Source: OFTM382 sp964352615 (lineage in GTDB: Bacteria > Planctomycetota > Phycisphaerae > Phycisphaerales > UBA1924). From it: DNA of 64,000 nucleotides. The notes beneath the pieces are model-generated. The model was not told where the DNA came from and did no database searches. It saw only the letters and a program-made list of their open reading frames with translations. The translations under genes and the position numbers were made by a program. The stretch's first letter is position 1. The number at the start of each line of letters is the position of its first letter. The stretch is from positions 1 through 64,000 of the forward strand of contig CAYGSG010000008.1 in the NCBI GenBank assembly GCA_964352615.1, given 5' to 3'. Shown in pieces: positions 15,374-24,702 of this stretch.

Positions 15374-16828
15374 GTGACGACCACCCAAGCCACCAACACA
15401 ACACACCGGACCACCCACGGCGCCGCGATGAAGCAAGACCCGGCCATTGCGGAAGCGATCGAGACGATCGTGAGCCGTGTGGGCGAGCACGCCAAGGCGA
15501 TCAGCGATTCGAAGCCCGCCGACTCGGCTCTGGCAACGAGCTATGACGAGGCGCTGGCGTTGGCGGCGGGTGTCAAGGGTCGCGGCCTGCTGTACCCGTA
15601 CCTGGGCTCGGGTCTGGGTAACGGTCCGCTCGTGGAACTCGCCGACGGCAGCGTCAAGTGGGACATGATTAGCGGGATCGGCGTCCACTTTTTTGGGCAC
15701 AGCCATCCCGAGATGATCCGTGCGGCGGTCACGGGCGGCGTGGAGGACACAGGCAAGCACGGCAACCTGCAGAGCGGGCCGGGGGCGTACGAGTTTGGGG
15801 CCAAGCTCATCGAGCTTGCGTCGCGTTCGAGCCGGCTCAAGCATGCGTTCATCTCGACCAGCGGTGCGATCGCCAACGAGAGCGCGCTCAAGGTCTGCTA
15901 CCAGAAGCACGCGCCCGCGAGCCGGGTGCTGGCGTTCAAGCACTGCTTCATGGGCCGAACGGTGACGATGGCGCAGATCGGTGACAGCCACGCCGGCCGC
16001 GACGGCATCCCTCTGACCACGCAGGTCGACTACATGCCGTTCTGGAACGATGTGGCGGCTGAGAAGGTCGGCGGCGCCAAGAACTTCATCGACCACGCCA
16101 TCTGGCGGCTCGACCAGTTCGTCGAACGGTACCCCAAGCAGTACGCGTGTTTCATCTTCGAGTTGGTGCAGGGCGAGGGCGGGTTCAACACCGCGCCGCG
16201 CGATTACATCAAGGCGCTCATGGACCGCTGCCGCGACCACGGCATCGCGATCTGGGACGACGAGATTCAGTCGTTCGGCCGAACCGAGCAGATGTTCGCC
16301 TACGAGATGCTCGATCTGGGCGACTACGTCGATGTGTTCTGTGTCGGCAAGATGACGCAGGCGTGCGCCACGCTGTTTACCGAGGACTACAACCCCCGCG
16401 CCGGGCTGCTCAGCGGCACGTTCACAGGCTCAACGAGCGATTTCACAACAGGCATGCGCGTGCTGGAGATGCTCGACGCGGGCGACTACTACGGCCCCAA
16501 GGGCGCGTTCGCCCACCACCACAAGAAGTTCACCGAGCACGCACGGGCGTTGATCGCCAAGCACCCCGACTGGTTCCCGCCAGCGTCGTTCTGCAGCGAC
16601 CTCGTCGGGGGTGTCGGGGGCATGATGAAGCTCACGCCCTTCGGCGGCGACAAGGCCAAGGTCAGCGCGGCGTGCCGGGCGTGCTTCGATGAGGGTCTCA
16701 TCTTGTTCTACTGCGGGCACGGCCCATTCCACATCCGCATGCTTCCGCCGCTTCCGGTGATGGAAGACAGCTACTGGCCGCGCATCTTCGAGTGCCTGGA
16801 ACGCGCGCTCGCCAAGGTGGCCAAGTGA
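15374..16828 (+). CDS. class-III PLP aminotransferase (probable succinylornithine/ornithine type)
   Basis: A 484-residue PLP-dependent aminotransferase of subgroup III. Features include WDMISGIGVHFFGHSHP, the STSGAIANESALK cofactor loop, IWDDEIQSFGRTEQ with the ring-binding Asp, and the lysine in FCVGKMTQAC (near residue 325). It lacks the exact signature of E. coli AstC and belongs to a longer, divergent branch. Its place between an M20 peptidase and astA-astD suggests that it transaminates succinylornithine to succinylglutamate semialdehyde. The start has no strong ribosome binding site, and an internal ATG at 15428 is also possible. The gap to astA is 59 nt. Confidence 0.85.
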   Translation: MTTTQATNTTHRTTHGAAMKQDPAIAEAIETIVSRVGEHAKAISDSKPADSALATSYDEALALAAGVKGRGLLYPYLGSGLGNGPLVELADGSVKWDMISGIGVHFFGHSHPEMIRAAVTGGVEDTGKHGNLQSGPGAYEFGAKLIELASRSSRLKHAFISTSGAIANESALKVCYQKHAPASRVLAFKHCFMGRTVTMAQIGDSHAGRDGIPLTTQVDYMPFWNDVAAEKVGGAKNFIDHAIWRLDQFVERYPKQYACFIFELVQGEGGFNTAPRDYIKALMDRCRDHGIAIWDDEIQSFGRTEQMFAYEMLDLGDYVDVFCVGKMTQACATLFTEDYNPRAGLLSGTFTGSTSDFTTGMRVLEMLDAGDYYGPKGAFAHHHKKFTEHARALIAKHPDWFPPASFCSDLVGGVGGMMKLTPFGGDKAKVSAACRACFDEGLILFYCGHGPFHIRMLPPLPVMEDSYWPRIFECLERALAKVAK

Positions 16829-16887
16829 CCCACGCAACAACAGCTACGAAGGGCCATTGAGGGCCGACCGCTCGTTCAAGGAAACGC

Positions 16888-18108
16888 ATGTTCTTCATCC
16901 GGTGCGCACAACTCGAGGACCAATCCACGCTGCACAAGCTGGCGAAGATGGTCCACTTCATCAACCTGCCAGCCGACGGCGACATCATCACGCAGAAAAT
17001 CCGTGCAGCCCGGCAGGCATTCGGCCGTGTGGCCAAAGACCAGCCGCCCAACATCGGCGCGCGCGCCGGTGACAACCCGGGCGGTCTGAGCGATGAGATC
17101 GCCAAGACCGACCTGTTCATGTTTGTGCTCGACGACACCGACAACCAGGGGTGCCTCGGCACGAGCCAACTGATCGCGCAGATGGGCGGGCCGCACAACC
17201 CGAACCTGTGTTTCAATCTCGAGGTTCGGCCCAAGTATTCCGAAAGCATCAAGACCGGCACCAACTCGCTCGTCGCGACGCTGCACGAGGACACGAGCGG
17301 GCCGACCGAGATCGGCGGGCTGATCCTTCAGCCTTCGTTCCGTGGGCACTCAGAGAAACTCGGGCGATTCCTGAGCCTCGTGCGGTTCCACTTCATTGGC
17401 CGGTTCCGCGACCGGTTCCGCGACGAAGTACTCGGCGAGATGATGGCGCCGATCACGGCTGACGGGCACAACCTGCTCTGGGACTACCTCGGCAGACGGT
17501 TCGTGCCGCTGAGCTACGACGAGGCCGACCGGTTCTGCCAGTACAGCCGGGAGTTCATCAAGGCGCTGTTCCCGACCGGCGACATCCACATCTCGCTGCT
17601 GCCGCCCGCTGCCAGGGAGGTCATCGGCCGCGTCGGCCCTGACACCGTGCCCGCACGCAAGATGCTCGAGAAGCTCGGCTTTGTTTACAACAACCAGGTT
17701 GATCCGTTTGACGGCGGGCCGTTCTTGCGAGCGCAGACCGACAGCATCTGGGTGGTCAAAGAGACGCAAGAGCGCACGCTCGGTGAGTCGGTCGGCAAGA
17801 GCAAGGCTAAGCACCGTTCGATCGTCAGCGTGCTCAGCGACAATGGCGAGTTCCGCGCGGTCGAGCAGCCCGTAGCGTTGAATTCCGATGGCACGGTGGG
17901 GCTGACGCGCGAGGCGTTGGCGGTACTCGGCGCCAAGCCGGGCGACATCTGCGGCCTCACGGTGATGCCGGTTCCGGGTAAGAAGCCAGCCTCGGCCAGC
18001 AAGAATGCCTCGAGCCAACCTGCGGTCAAACCCAAGAAGAAGTCCAAACGCAAATCCAAACAGAAGCCCGCAGCGAAGCTCAAGACAGCGCGTTCAGCAG
18101 GAAAGTAA
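16888..18108 (+). CDS. astA: arginine N-succinyltransferase
   Basis: A 406-residue enzyme that moves a succinyl group from succinyl-CoA to the alpha-amino group of arginine (some family members use ornithine), the first step of the AST route. The GNAT-like N-terminus FFIRCAQLEDQSTLHKLA and the stretch GTNSLVATLHEDTSGPTEIG are typical, as are LQPSFRGHSEKLGRFLS and the region FDGGPFLRAQTDSI. The family is usually about 340 residues. Here a Lys-rich tail of about 45 residues (PKKKSKRKSKQKPAAK) is added, similar in style to tails on other proteins in this window. astD starts 4 nt after the stop, so they are cotranscribed. Confidence 0.93.
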   Translation: MFFIRCAQLEDQSTLHKLAKMVHFINLPADGDIITQKIRAARQAFGRVAKDQPPNIGARAGDNPGGLSDEIAKTDLFMFVLDDTDNQGCLGTSQLIAQMGGPHNPNLCFNLEVRPKYSESIKTGTNSLVATLHEDTSGPTEIGGLILQPSFRGHSEKLGRFLSLVRFHFIGRFRDRFRDEVLGEMMAPITADGHNLLWDYLGRRFVPLSYDEADRFCQYSREFIKALFPTGDIHISLLPPAAREVIGRVGPDTVPARKMLEKLGFVYNNQVDPFDGGPFLRAQTDSIWVVKETQERTLGESVGKSKAKHRSIVSVLSDNGEFRAVEQPVALNSDGTVGLTREALAVLGAKPGDICGLTVMPVPGKKPASASKNASSQPAVKPKKKSKRKSKQKPAAKLKTARSAGK

Positions 18109-18112
18109 ACCG

Positions 18113-19690
18113 ATGCCAGAATCACTTGCCGCGCCGTCGCATGCCTCGCTGCGCTACCCGCCCTCGAACTTCATCGGCGGGCGGTGGGAGCCGCTGGACG
18201 CGGGCGACGCGCCGGGCGCGTTCGACTCGACCAATCCCGCAAAGCCCGCCGAGGTGGTGTGGCGAGGCTCGGGCTCGGTCGCTGCGGTTGATCGCGCCGT
18301 GGCCGCGGCCCGCGGAGCGCTGCCCGAGTGGTCAAGTTGGTCGTTTGATCGAAGGCGAGCGGTGCTCGATCGCTACGTCGATCTCTGCGGCCAGCGCGTG
18401 CACGAAGCAACCAAGCTGCTGACCGATGAAGTCGGCAAGGTCGCGTGGGACTCGGCGGGCGAGGCTGGCCTGATCGGCGGCAAGGTCGGCATCACGCTCG
18501 ACGGCTCCGAGCACGGCGGGCTGAGGCGCGTCACCGGATTCGAGTTCGGCATCAACGACACGCGGTCGGGCAAGTGCTGGTTCAGGCCCCACGGCGTGAT
18601 GGCGGTCATCGGGCCGTTCAACTTCCCCATGCACCTGCCCAACGGGCACATCGTCCCGTCGTTGCTCATGGGCAACACGGTGGTGCTCAAGCCCTCTGAC
18701 AAAACCCCCGCGTGCGGCCAGCTCCTCGCGGAGTTGTTCGCCGAGGCGCTCTCTTTGGAGGGCGCACCAGCGGGCGTGCTCAACCTCGTGCAAGGGCAGG
18801 GCGATGTCGCGGCCCATCTGGGAAGCCACCGCGATACCGACGGCGTGCTGTTCACCGGCTCGTGGCCCGTTGGGCGCAAGCTGCTGCAAGCCAACCTTGA
18901 TCGACCTGGCCGAATGGTTGCGCTGGAACTCGGCGGCAACAACGCGGCCATCGTGATGCCCGACGCCGACCTTGCACTTGCCGCAGCAGAAGCCGTGCGC
19001 ACCGCATTCATCACGACCGGTCAGCGTTGCACCTGCATGCGCCGCCTGATCGTGCACAAAGACGTGGCCGACCGGGTGATTGCCGCCATCGTGCGGGCCG
19101 CGGGTGAACTGGTCGTCGGCTCACCCGACAGCGCCAAGGACGTGTTCATGGGCCCGCTGATTTCGGAGCAAGCAAGAGCGGATCTGCTGCTCGCGCAAAA
19201 CACATGGAGCGAAGACGGCGGCGAGATGCTGCTTGAAGCACGCCCGCTCGAACTGGGCAAGGGCGGCTGGTTCGTATCGCCGGGTGTCATGCGTGTGGAC
19301 CGGTTCAGCAAGCTTGATGAAGGTCCGGGCTGCGATCAGGAAGTGTTCGGCCCGCTTCTGCGGATTTCGGTGGTCGACTCGTTCGACGAGGCGCTCAAGC
19401 AGGCGAACGCCACGCGGTTTGGGCTCGCTGCCTCGCTGTTCACGCGCGATCGCGATTCCATCGAACGGTTCATGCGTGAGGCCCGCGCCGGCTGCGTCAA
19501 CATCAACACCGGTACCGCGGGCGCATCGAGCAAGCTGCCCTTCGGCGGGCTCGGGTACTCGGGCAACCACAGGCCGGCCGGAAGCTTTAGCCTTGATTAC
19601 TGCGCGTACCCCACGGCGGGGCTGATCGATTCGGGCGGCTCGCCCGTTGTGCCCAAGGGCATGAGCTTCGATCCGAACTGGGTCAAGTAG
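18113..19690 (+). CDS. astD: succinylglutamate-semialdehyde dehydrogenase
   Basis: A 525-residue NAD(P)-dependent aldehyde dehydrogenase. It oxidises succinylglutamate semialdehyde to succinylglutamate. The N-terminus has FIGGRWEPL, the cofactor region FTGSWPVGRKL, the general base in ALELGGNNAAIV (about 265), and the catalytic cysteine in TGQRCTCMRRL (about 305). GCVNINTGTAGASSKLPFGG is close to characterised AstD proteins. The ATG at 18113, with GGAAAG upstream, follows astA immediately. It is the last gene of the cluster; the next gene is convergent. Confidence 0.93.
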   Translation: MPESLAAPSHASLRYPPSNFIGGRWEPLDAGDAPGAFDSTNPAKPAEVVWRGSGSVAAVDRAVAAARGALPEWSSWSFDRRRAVLDRYVDLCGQRVHEATKLLTDEVGKVAWDSAGEAGLIGGKVGITLDGSEHGGLRRVTGFEFGINDTRSGKCWFRPHGVMAVIGPFNFPMHLPNGHIVPSLLMGNTVVLKPSDKTPACGQLLAELFAEALSLEGAPAGVLNLVQGQGDVAAHLGSHRDTDGVLFTGSWPVGRKLLQANLDRPGRMVALELGGNNAAIVMPDADLALAAAEAVRTAFITTGQRCTCMRRLIVHKDVADRVIAAIVRAAGELVVGSPDSAKDVFMGPLISEQARADLLLAQNTWSEDGGEMLLEARPLELGKGGWFVSPGVMRVDRFSKLDEGPGCDQEVFGPLLRISVVDSFDEALKQANATRFGLAASLFTRDRDSIERFMREARAGCVNINTGTAGASSKLPFGGLGYSGNHRPAGSFSLDYCAYPTAGLIDSGGSPVVPKGMSFDPNWVK

Positions 19691-19708
19691 CACGATCGGG
19701 TTCGCGCG

Positions 19709-20674
19709 TCAGACGAACGCGGCATCGCTGTCGTTCAGCCTCGCCGGGTGCTCGTTGCCGCACTCGGGGCACAGCGTCCCATCGGTGCCTTCGAGGCTGT
19801 ACCCGCACCACGGGCAGGTGGTGATGTCGGCGAAGCGCCCGCCGCGCTGGCGAGGCGGCAGGAGCAGCAGGTAGGTAGCCGCGATCGCGGCGGCGGTGAG
19901 CTGAGCCGCAACCAAGAAGTACCCGACGCAGAGCGCCAAGATCGAGAGGAAAGAGACGATCGACACGACGAGCCAGATCGCGAAAAGCTGAAGCGTGTGG
20001 CCGCGCGTCATGCTCCAACTGGTGTTGATCGATGCGATGGGGTCAAACTTCTCGCTCTGAAGCTTCTCCATGCTGATGAGGAACGCCAGGCTCATGCGGA
20101 TCTGGATGAACGACATAAGGATCATGCTCATCGCGATCAGACCGAGCGAAGCGGCCCACGCCATGATCGATGAGATGCCCGCCTGGGTTTGATTGGCCGC
20201 AAAGAAGAGAATCACGATCCCTATGACAGCAGGGAGCGAAGCCACAATGATCACGATAATCATGACCAACAACTCGAGCACGATCTCCAGCCCACGGATG
20301 GTCTTGAAGCCGCTGAACATGGCAAAAAAGTCGACCTGTTCGTGCCTGCGTTCTGCCTCGACCACCGCTCGACAGGTTCCGGCGAGCAAGATGACCGCCG
20401 GGAACATCGTGAAGAGGCCAACGATTGGGATGAAGTTCCCAACGAGGCTGCCTCCAATGTAGATCACCATGAAGAGGCTCAGAAATACCCAGTGCCGGAG
20501 GAACAGGTCTTTGGTGTATTCGAGGCTCGCGCCGATCGAGAACGCGGTGCCGCCGGTGGGATCGCCCGCTGGCGGGACGACGGCTGAAGTCAGAGCATCG
20601 TGCGGCGGTGAGGGTTGTTGGTACACGCCGTGATCTTGAGGGTTGGCGGGCCAAAGTGCAACCGGGCCTCTCAT
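19709..20674 (-). CDS. polytopic membrane protein with C-terminal zinc ribbon
   Basis: A 321-residue protein with about six membrane helices (for example VFLSLFMVIYIGGSLVGNF and VLELLVMIIVIIVASLPAVIG). A short zinc ribbon CPWCGYSLEGTDGTLCPECG (about 289-308) is near the C-terminus, a combination common in planctomycetes. The function is unknown. It resembles DUF975-like proteins. The first ATG is at 20674, only 31 nt from the divergent ureohydrolase gene. A GTG at 20626 (VYQQPSPP) leaves a more normal promoter region and may be the real start. Confidence 0.75.
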   Translation of the reverse strand: MRGPVALWPANPQDHGVYQQPSPPHDALTSAVVPPAGDPTGGTAFSIGASLEYTKDLFLRHWVFLSLFMVIYIGGSLVGNFIPIVGLFTMFPAVILLAGTCRAVVEAERRHEQVDFFAMFSGFKTIRGLEIVLELLVMIIVIIVASLPAVIGIVILFFAANQTQAGISSIMAWAASLGLIAMSMILMSFIQIRMSLAFLISMEKLQSEKFDPIASINTSWSMTRGHTLQLFAIWLVVSIVSFLSILALCVGYFLVAAQLTAAAIAATYLLLLPPRQRGGRFADITTCPWCGYSLEGTDGTLCPECGNEHPARLNDSDAAFV

Positions 20675-20705
20675 CGGTCGGCGGGTCTTCGGTTACCATC
20701 GCCCT

Positions 20706-21686
20706 ATGGACTCCAGACGAACCAAACTCCCCGACTCTCGCGTCACGCCCCGATTCGCTGGCCTGGTGACCTTTGGCCGGTACCCGAGGCTGGGCGATGT
20801 GGACCCCGCCGACGGGCCAGTCGATTGGGCGATCTACGGCGTGCCGTATGACACAGGCGTGACCTACCGCCCAGGCACGCGGTTTGGGCCAAGGGCGGTC
20901 CGCGATGCCTCGCAGTACCTCAAGGCGTACTCGATCGAGCACGATGTTGATCTGCTTGAGGCGTTCTGCATGGCCGACGCGGGCGATGCGCCCGTCGAGC
21001 CTTACTCGCCGCGCGGCACGCTCGATGCGGTCGCGGACTTCGCAGCCGACCTCGCCGACCCGGGCCACACGCGGCTGATGGCGATCGGCGGGGACCACTC
21101 CATCGCGTACGCCAACCTGCGGGCCACGCACCACCGCCTGGGCCTGCCGACCGAGGGCCTGGCGCTGCTGCACTTTGACAGCCATCTGGACACGGTCGAT
21201 GAAGTATGGGGCGAGCGTCACGGGCACGCTTCGCCGTTCATCCGCGCCATCGAGGACGGGCTGGTGGACCCCAAGGCGATGCTCTCGATCGGGATCAAGG
21301 GGCCTTTGAACTCGCGGCGTGATCTTGATTACGCGCGCGATCAGGGCGTGACCATCGTGACCGCCGACCAGTGGCGAGAGGGTGGCCAAGCGCACATGGA
21401 CCGCTACCGTGCGCTCGTGGGCGATCGGCCGGTGTACGTCACGTTCGATATCGACTGCGTCGATCCCGCGTTCGCACCCGGTACCGGCACGCCGAGCGTC
21501 GGTGGGTTCACCAGCGCCGAAGCGCTCAGGGCGGTGCGGTCGGCGGCGGGCCTGCGCATCGTGGGCGGGGACGTGGTCGAGGTGCTGCCCGCGCTGGATG
21601 TGGCGCAGAACACGGCGCTGCTGGCCGCGCACATCGCCTTCGAGATCATGGCGCTGGACGCGGTGCATCGCGGCCTTGGCCGATGA
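20706..21686 (+). CDS. agmatinase/arginase-family ureohydrolase
   Basis: A 326-residue binuclear-manganese hydrolase that releases urea from agmatine, arginine or a related guanidino compound. The metal ligands are in GGDHSIAY, HFDSHLDT and TFDIDCVDPAFAPGTGTP. The overall length and GVPYDTGVTYRPGTRFGP favour the agmatinase subfamily. It follows the astA-astD cluster after one convergent gene, so it may supply ornithine or putrescine for that route (inference). A second family member is at 42137-43186. The ATG at 20706 lacks a strong ribosome binding site. Confidence 0.88.
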   Translation: MDSRRTKLPDSRVTPRFAGLVTFGRYPRLGDVDPADGPVDWAIYGVPYDTGVTYRPGTRFGPRAVRDASQYLKAYSIEHDVDLLEAFCMADAGDAPVEPYSPRGTLDAVADFAADLADPGHTRLMAIGGDHSIAYANLRATHHRLGLPTEGLALLHFDSHLDTVDEVWGERHGHASPFIRAIEDGLVDPKAMLSIGIKGPLNSRRDLDYARDQGVTIVTADQWREGGQAHMDRYRALVGDRPVYVTFDIDCVDPAFAPGTGTPSVGGFTSAEALRAVRSAAGLRIVGGDVVEVLPALDVAQNTALLAAHIAFEIMALDAVHRGLGR

Positions 21687-21701
21687 TGTTTCGCAGCGGC
21701 A

Positions 21702-22328
21702 TCATGCACGCCTGAGCGCGAGGATCAGCTCGATTTGCCCGGTCGGGCGGTCCACCTGCCGGGCGATCTCGACGGGATTGAGCCCCTGATCCGCGAGCGC
21801 GTGGACCCGCGCATGCAGCGGATCGGCGGGCGGCGAATCGGGTTCACGCGTCATCGCGATCGCAGGGCGAGGTGCGGCGTTGTGTTCTTCACGCCGGGCC
21901 AGTCCATCGGACGCAGCATCGAATCTTGCTTCGAGTTCTGCGATCCGTGATTCGGCCCGATCCAGCAGCGATTCAAGCCGGACGGCTTTGTTCTCAAGCT
22001 GGGTGATGAGCGTCTGCACGGATTCCTGCGCGCGCGCGGTGACCGCGTGCATGTCGTTGGTGCTCGAGGCCCCCGAGTGCAGCCGGTCGATGCGCTCGCG
22101 GGGCGGCAGGTCCATCTCGAAGTGCTTCTGTTTGTTCTTACGGAGCTTGCGAACAAAGATGAATACAAGACCCAGCACGCCTGCGACGAGCAGCCCACCG
22201 CCGAGCATGTCGGTGAGCACCGTGGGGTTCGCGCCCCCTGAATCAACGCCCTCGGTGGCCTCAGGCTTCGTGGAGGGACCGCCCTCGATGGCGATCGGCT
22301 CGCTGGATTGTGAGGGCGGTAGGTGCAA
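21702..22328 (-). CDS. membrane-anchored coiled-coil protein with DUF2802-like helix-turn-helix end
   Basis: A 208-residue protein. The first 38 residues are hydrophilic, then one membrane helix (GGGLLVAGVLGLVFIFV), a basic stop-transfer stretch, a coiled coil (VQTLITQLENKAVRLESLLD, about 95-140), and a C-terminal helix-turn-helix-like segment (LADQGLNPVEIARQVDRPTG) as in DUF2802. Relatives often sit in motility or cell-wall regions. The function is unknown. It converges on the ureohydrolase gene with a 15-nt gap. Confidence 0.7.
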   Translation of the reverse strand: MHLPPSQSSEPIAIEGGPSTKPEATEGVDSGGANPTVLTDMLGGGLLVAGVLGLVFIFVRKLRKNKQKHFEMDLPPRERIDRLHSGASSTNDMHAVTARAQESVQTLITQLENKAVRLESLLDRAESRIAELEARFDAASDGLARREEHNAAPRPAIAMTREPDSPPADPLHARVHALADQGLNPVEIARQVDRPTGQIELILALRRA

Positions 22329-22352
22329 GGCAGGATCCGTGGGGTCCGGTTC

Positions 22353-23435
22353 ATGGTGAGCGACGTACCATCATGGCAGATGCCAGCCGCCGCGTCCAAT
22401 CTGGTCGGAGTCCAAAGCCTCGGCGCGTGCCGATCGATCATCGAGGCGTGGCGAGGGCTCACAGGCGGGCCGAGCGTGCCCGATGCGGACCGGCGCACGC
22501 TTGTGGCGGTTTCTGGGGGCGGTGACTCTTCGGCGCTGGCGATCGCGCTGGCTTCAAGCGGGGGTGCGGTCGTGCTGGGGCATGTCGTCCACGATCTGCG
22601 CAGCGAGCCAGAAGCCGAGGCTGATGCCCAGCGGGCGAACGAACTGGCGGATCTGCTGGGGGCAACGTTCGAGCGAGCAAACGTCCATGTGCGAGACCTG
22701 TCGGGCAACGCCGAGGCCAACGCACGCGCGGCGAGATACCAAACGCTCGAGGCGATGGCCCGCCAGCACGGCTGCCCGTTCGTCGCCACGGCGCACCACG
22801 CGGGGGATCAGGCCGAGACCATGCTTATGGCAGCGGCGCGCGGCGCGGGGCTCGCGGGCCTCGCGGGCATCGATGCAGCAAGGCCGCTGAGCCCAGCGGT
22901 CACACTGATTCGGCCCATGCTCCGTGTTGCGCCGCAGGATGGGCAGGCGCTGTGCGATGCCGTGGGCTGGCAGCCGGCCATCGACGCGACCAACAACGAT
23001 CTCACACGCACGCGCGCACGGGTCCGCCACGAGGTGCTCGCGGGCATTATCGAGGCGATGCCGACGCTGCTCGATCGTCTGGCCGACACTTCATCGGTGC
23101 TCGCGGAGGCAGACCGCGTTGTGCATGCCACGGCTCAGGAACTTTGGACGCACGCGATCCGCGAAATCGGCGTGATCAGCTGGCCACGGTCGGTCTTTGT
23201 CTCGGCAAGCTGGTTGGTGGTGTCGGCGCACCTGCGCGAGGCGCACGCCGAGTTGACCGATGGCGTTGGTGCCGATCGGTTGTCGCACCGCGTGCTGAGG
23301 CCGGTCGCAGAAGCCCTGAGCACAGACCCCTCCGGCGGTCCGAGGGAATACCGCTGGCACGGGGTGGTACTCAGGCTCGAACAGGACAGTTTGACGATGC
23401 AGCGGACCGAACCAGCGAATGGGAGCCCGGGATGA
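22353..23435 (+). CDS. tilS: tRNA(Ile)-lysidine synthetase
   Basis: This enzyme converts cytidine 34 of the tRNA(Ile) CAU anticodon to lysidine using ATP. The product has 360 residues. The PP-loop SGGGDSSAL (about 55-63) is diagnostic, followed by DLRSEPEAEADAQRANELA and ATAHHAGDQAETMLM. RTRARVRHEVL matches the tRNA-contact helix. A long C-terminal domain like that of E. coli TilS is shortened. The start is uncertain: the ATG at 22353 is used, and 22380 is also possible. Its stop codon overlaps the next gene (ATGA). Confidence 0.9.
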   Translation: MVSDVPSWQMPAAASNLVGVQSLGACRSIIEAWRGLTGGPSVPDADRRTLVAVSGGGDSSALAIALASSGGAVVLGHVVHDLRSEPEAEADAQRANELADLLGATFERANVHVRDLSGNAEANARAARYQTLEAMARQHGCPFVATAHHAGDQAETMLMAAARGAGLAGLAGIDAARPLSPAVTLIRPMLRVAPQDGQALCDAVGWQPAIDATNNDLTRTRARVRHEVLAGIIEAMPTLLDRLADTSSVLAEADRVVHATAQELWTHAIREIGVISWPRSVFVSASWLVVSAHLREAHAELTDGVGADRLSHRVLRPVAEALSTDPSGGPREYRWHGVVLRLEQDSLTMQRTEPANGSPG

Positions 23436-23815
23436 GTGAACCGATGCGCGTATTTTTGGTGGGGCACTGCACCGCCGATTTCATGTTTTTGTCACGATTT
23501 GTGCGCAAGCAACTACCCGAGGCGAGCGTTGAACGGGTGAACACCGACGGCGAACTCGATGCGGTCATAGCAGAGCCAGCGGTGCTGCTGGTCAACCGCG
23601 TCCTCGACGGCTCATTCCGCGACAGCTCGGGCATGGCGGTGGTCGTTCGTTCACTCGCTGGCGGGAGCGTGCCGCTGCTTATCAGCAACTACGAGGACGC
23701 GCAGCAGCAAGCGGTTGAAGCGGGCGCTACCCCGGGCTTTGGCAAGGGCGAACTCGGTGAGGCGATGGCTGCGGATCGGCTTCAGCAGGCGATGGCTCAA
23801 CTCTCACGCATGTGA
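23432..23815 (+). CDS. receiver-like hypothetical protein
   Basis: A 127-residue protein whose strand-helix pattern resembles a CheY receiver (MRVFLVGHC, AVLLVNRVLD, VPLLISNY). The acidic pocket and phospho-acceptor Asp are not evident: the usual LxD position reads LVNRV. It is probably a degenerate receiver or an unrelated alpha/beta protein. Its ATG overlaps the tilS stop by 4 nt, so translation is coupled. The function is unknown. Confidence 0.65.
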   Translation: MSEPMRVFLVGHCTADFMFLSRFVRKQLPEASVERVNTDGELDAVIAEPAVLLVNRVLDGSFRDSSGMAVVVRSLAGGSVPLLISNYEDAQQQAVEAGATPGFGKGELGEAMAADRLQQAMAQLSRM

Positions 23816-23829
23816 ACGCCGCTCGCCGC

Positions 23830-24702
23830 TTACCTGCCCGTGATAAGCCTGCCGAGCGCGTCGGCCCATTCGCCGACTGATTTGCTCGCCGGGGTTCCCG
23901 CGTTGTGCCGAAGCACGAGCAGCGTTACGTCGTCGTCCGCTTCGCTGGCGTCGCGGAAGGCAGCGACGCGTTCGAGCAGCGTGTCGCACACATCAGCGGG
24001 CTCGATCATCTCAAGCGAACGCGCGAGTTCAATAAGACCTTCGGGGCCTAGCTGCCGTCCGTTGGCATCGGCGGCTTCGATGAGCGAATCCGTGTAGAAC
24101 ACGATCAGGTCATCAAGACCGATTTGCACCGCGAACTGACGGTACTCGGTGGGCTCAATGATCCCCAGGGGCAGGTTGTCGAGGTCCTTGGGCCTGATGC
24201 TCGAATCGCTCTCGGCCAGGTCATGCGTGAGCAGGTTCCAGGTGCCCTTTGCAGCCGAGTACCAGAGGGGCGGCGGGTGGCCCGCGTTGGAGAGAATCAT
24301 GCTGTGCGTCGGGCCGTAGTACGTGCCAATGACCGCAGTCGCGAACTTGCCAGCGCTGCTGATGCCCGAGAATTCTTCGTTGAGTTGGCGTGTGAGCCGG
24401 GTCTGGTCGGGCGTGTTGATGTTCTTGCGGAGAAGCTTGCGCAGCGAGAGCGCGAGGTCGCCGACCGACTCCCCGTGGCCCGCGACATCGGCGACCATGA
24501 AGCGCGAGATCGCGCCCTTGAGGCAGGTGGAAACGTAGTGCAGGTCGCCGCCCGAGTCGGCGCCCTCGTGAGGCTGGGCGTGGACCAGCACATCCATGCC
24601 CGGCACGCTCAGCTCTTGGCGCTCAGCACGGTTGCCACCGAACACTTCGAGGCACCGCAGTTGCAGCGGGCCGTCGGTCGCTGCTGTGCGTAGCTCAGGC
24701 AT
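23830..24702 (-). CDS. SpoIIE/RsbU-type PP2C serine phosphatase
   Basis: A 290-residue soluble phosphatase. Typical motifs are GGDLHYV (about 51), VADVAGHGESVG (metal site), FATAVIGTYYGPTHSMILSN followed by AGHPPP, LGIIEPTEY, DLIVFYTDSLIEA and ADDDVTLLVLR. Such enzymes dephosphorylate anti-sigma antagonists or similar STAS proteins in partner-switching systems. No sensor domain is attached. It overlaps the NAD kinase gene by 8 nt and ends the operon with the prenyl synthase and dxs. Confidence 0.88.
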   Translation of the reverse strand: MPELRTAATDGPLQLRCLEVFGGNRAERQELSVPGMDVLVHAQPHEGADSGGDLHYVSTCLKGAISRFMVADVAGHGESVGDLALSLRKLLRKNINTPDQTRLTRQLNEEFSGISSAGKFATAVIGTYYGPTHSMILSNAGHPPPLWYSAAKGTWNLLTHDLAESDSSIRPKDLDNLPLGIIEPTEYRQFAVQIGLDDLIVFYTDSLIEAADANGRQLGPEGLIELARSLEMIEPADVCDTLLERVAAFRDASEADDDVTLLVLRHNAGTPASKSVGEWADALGRLITGR

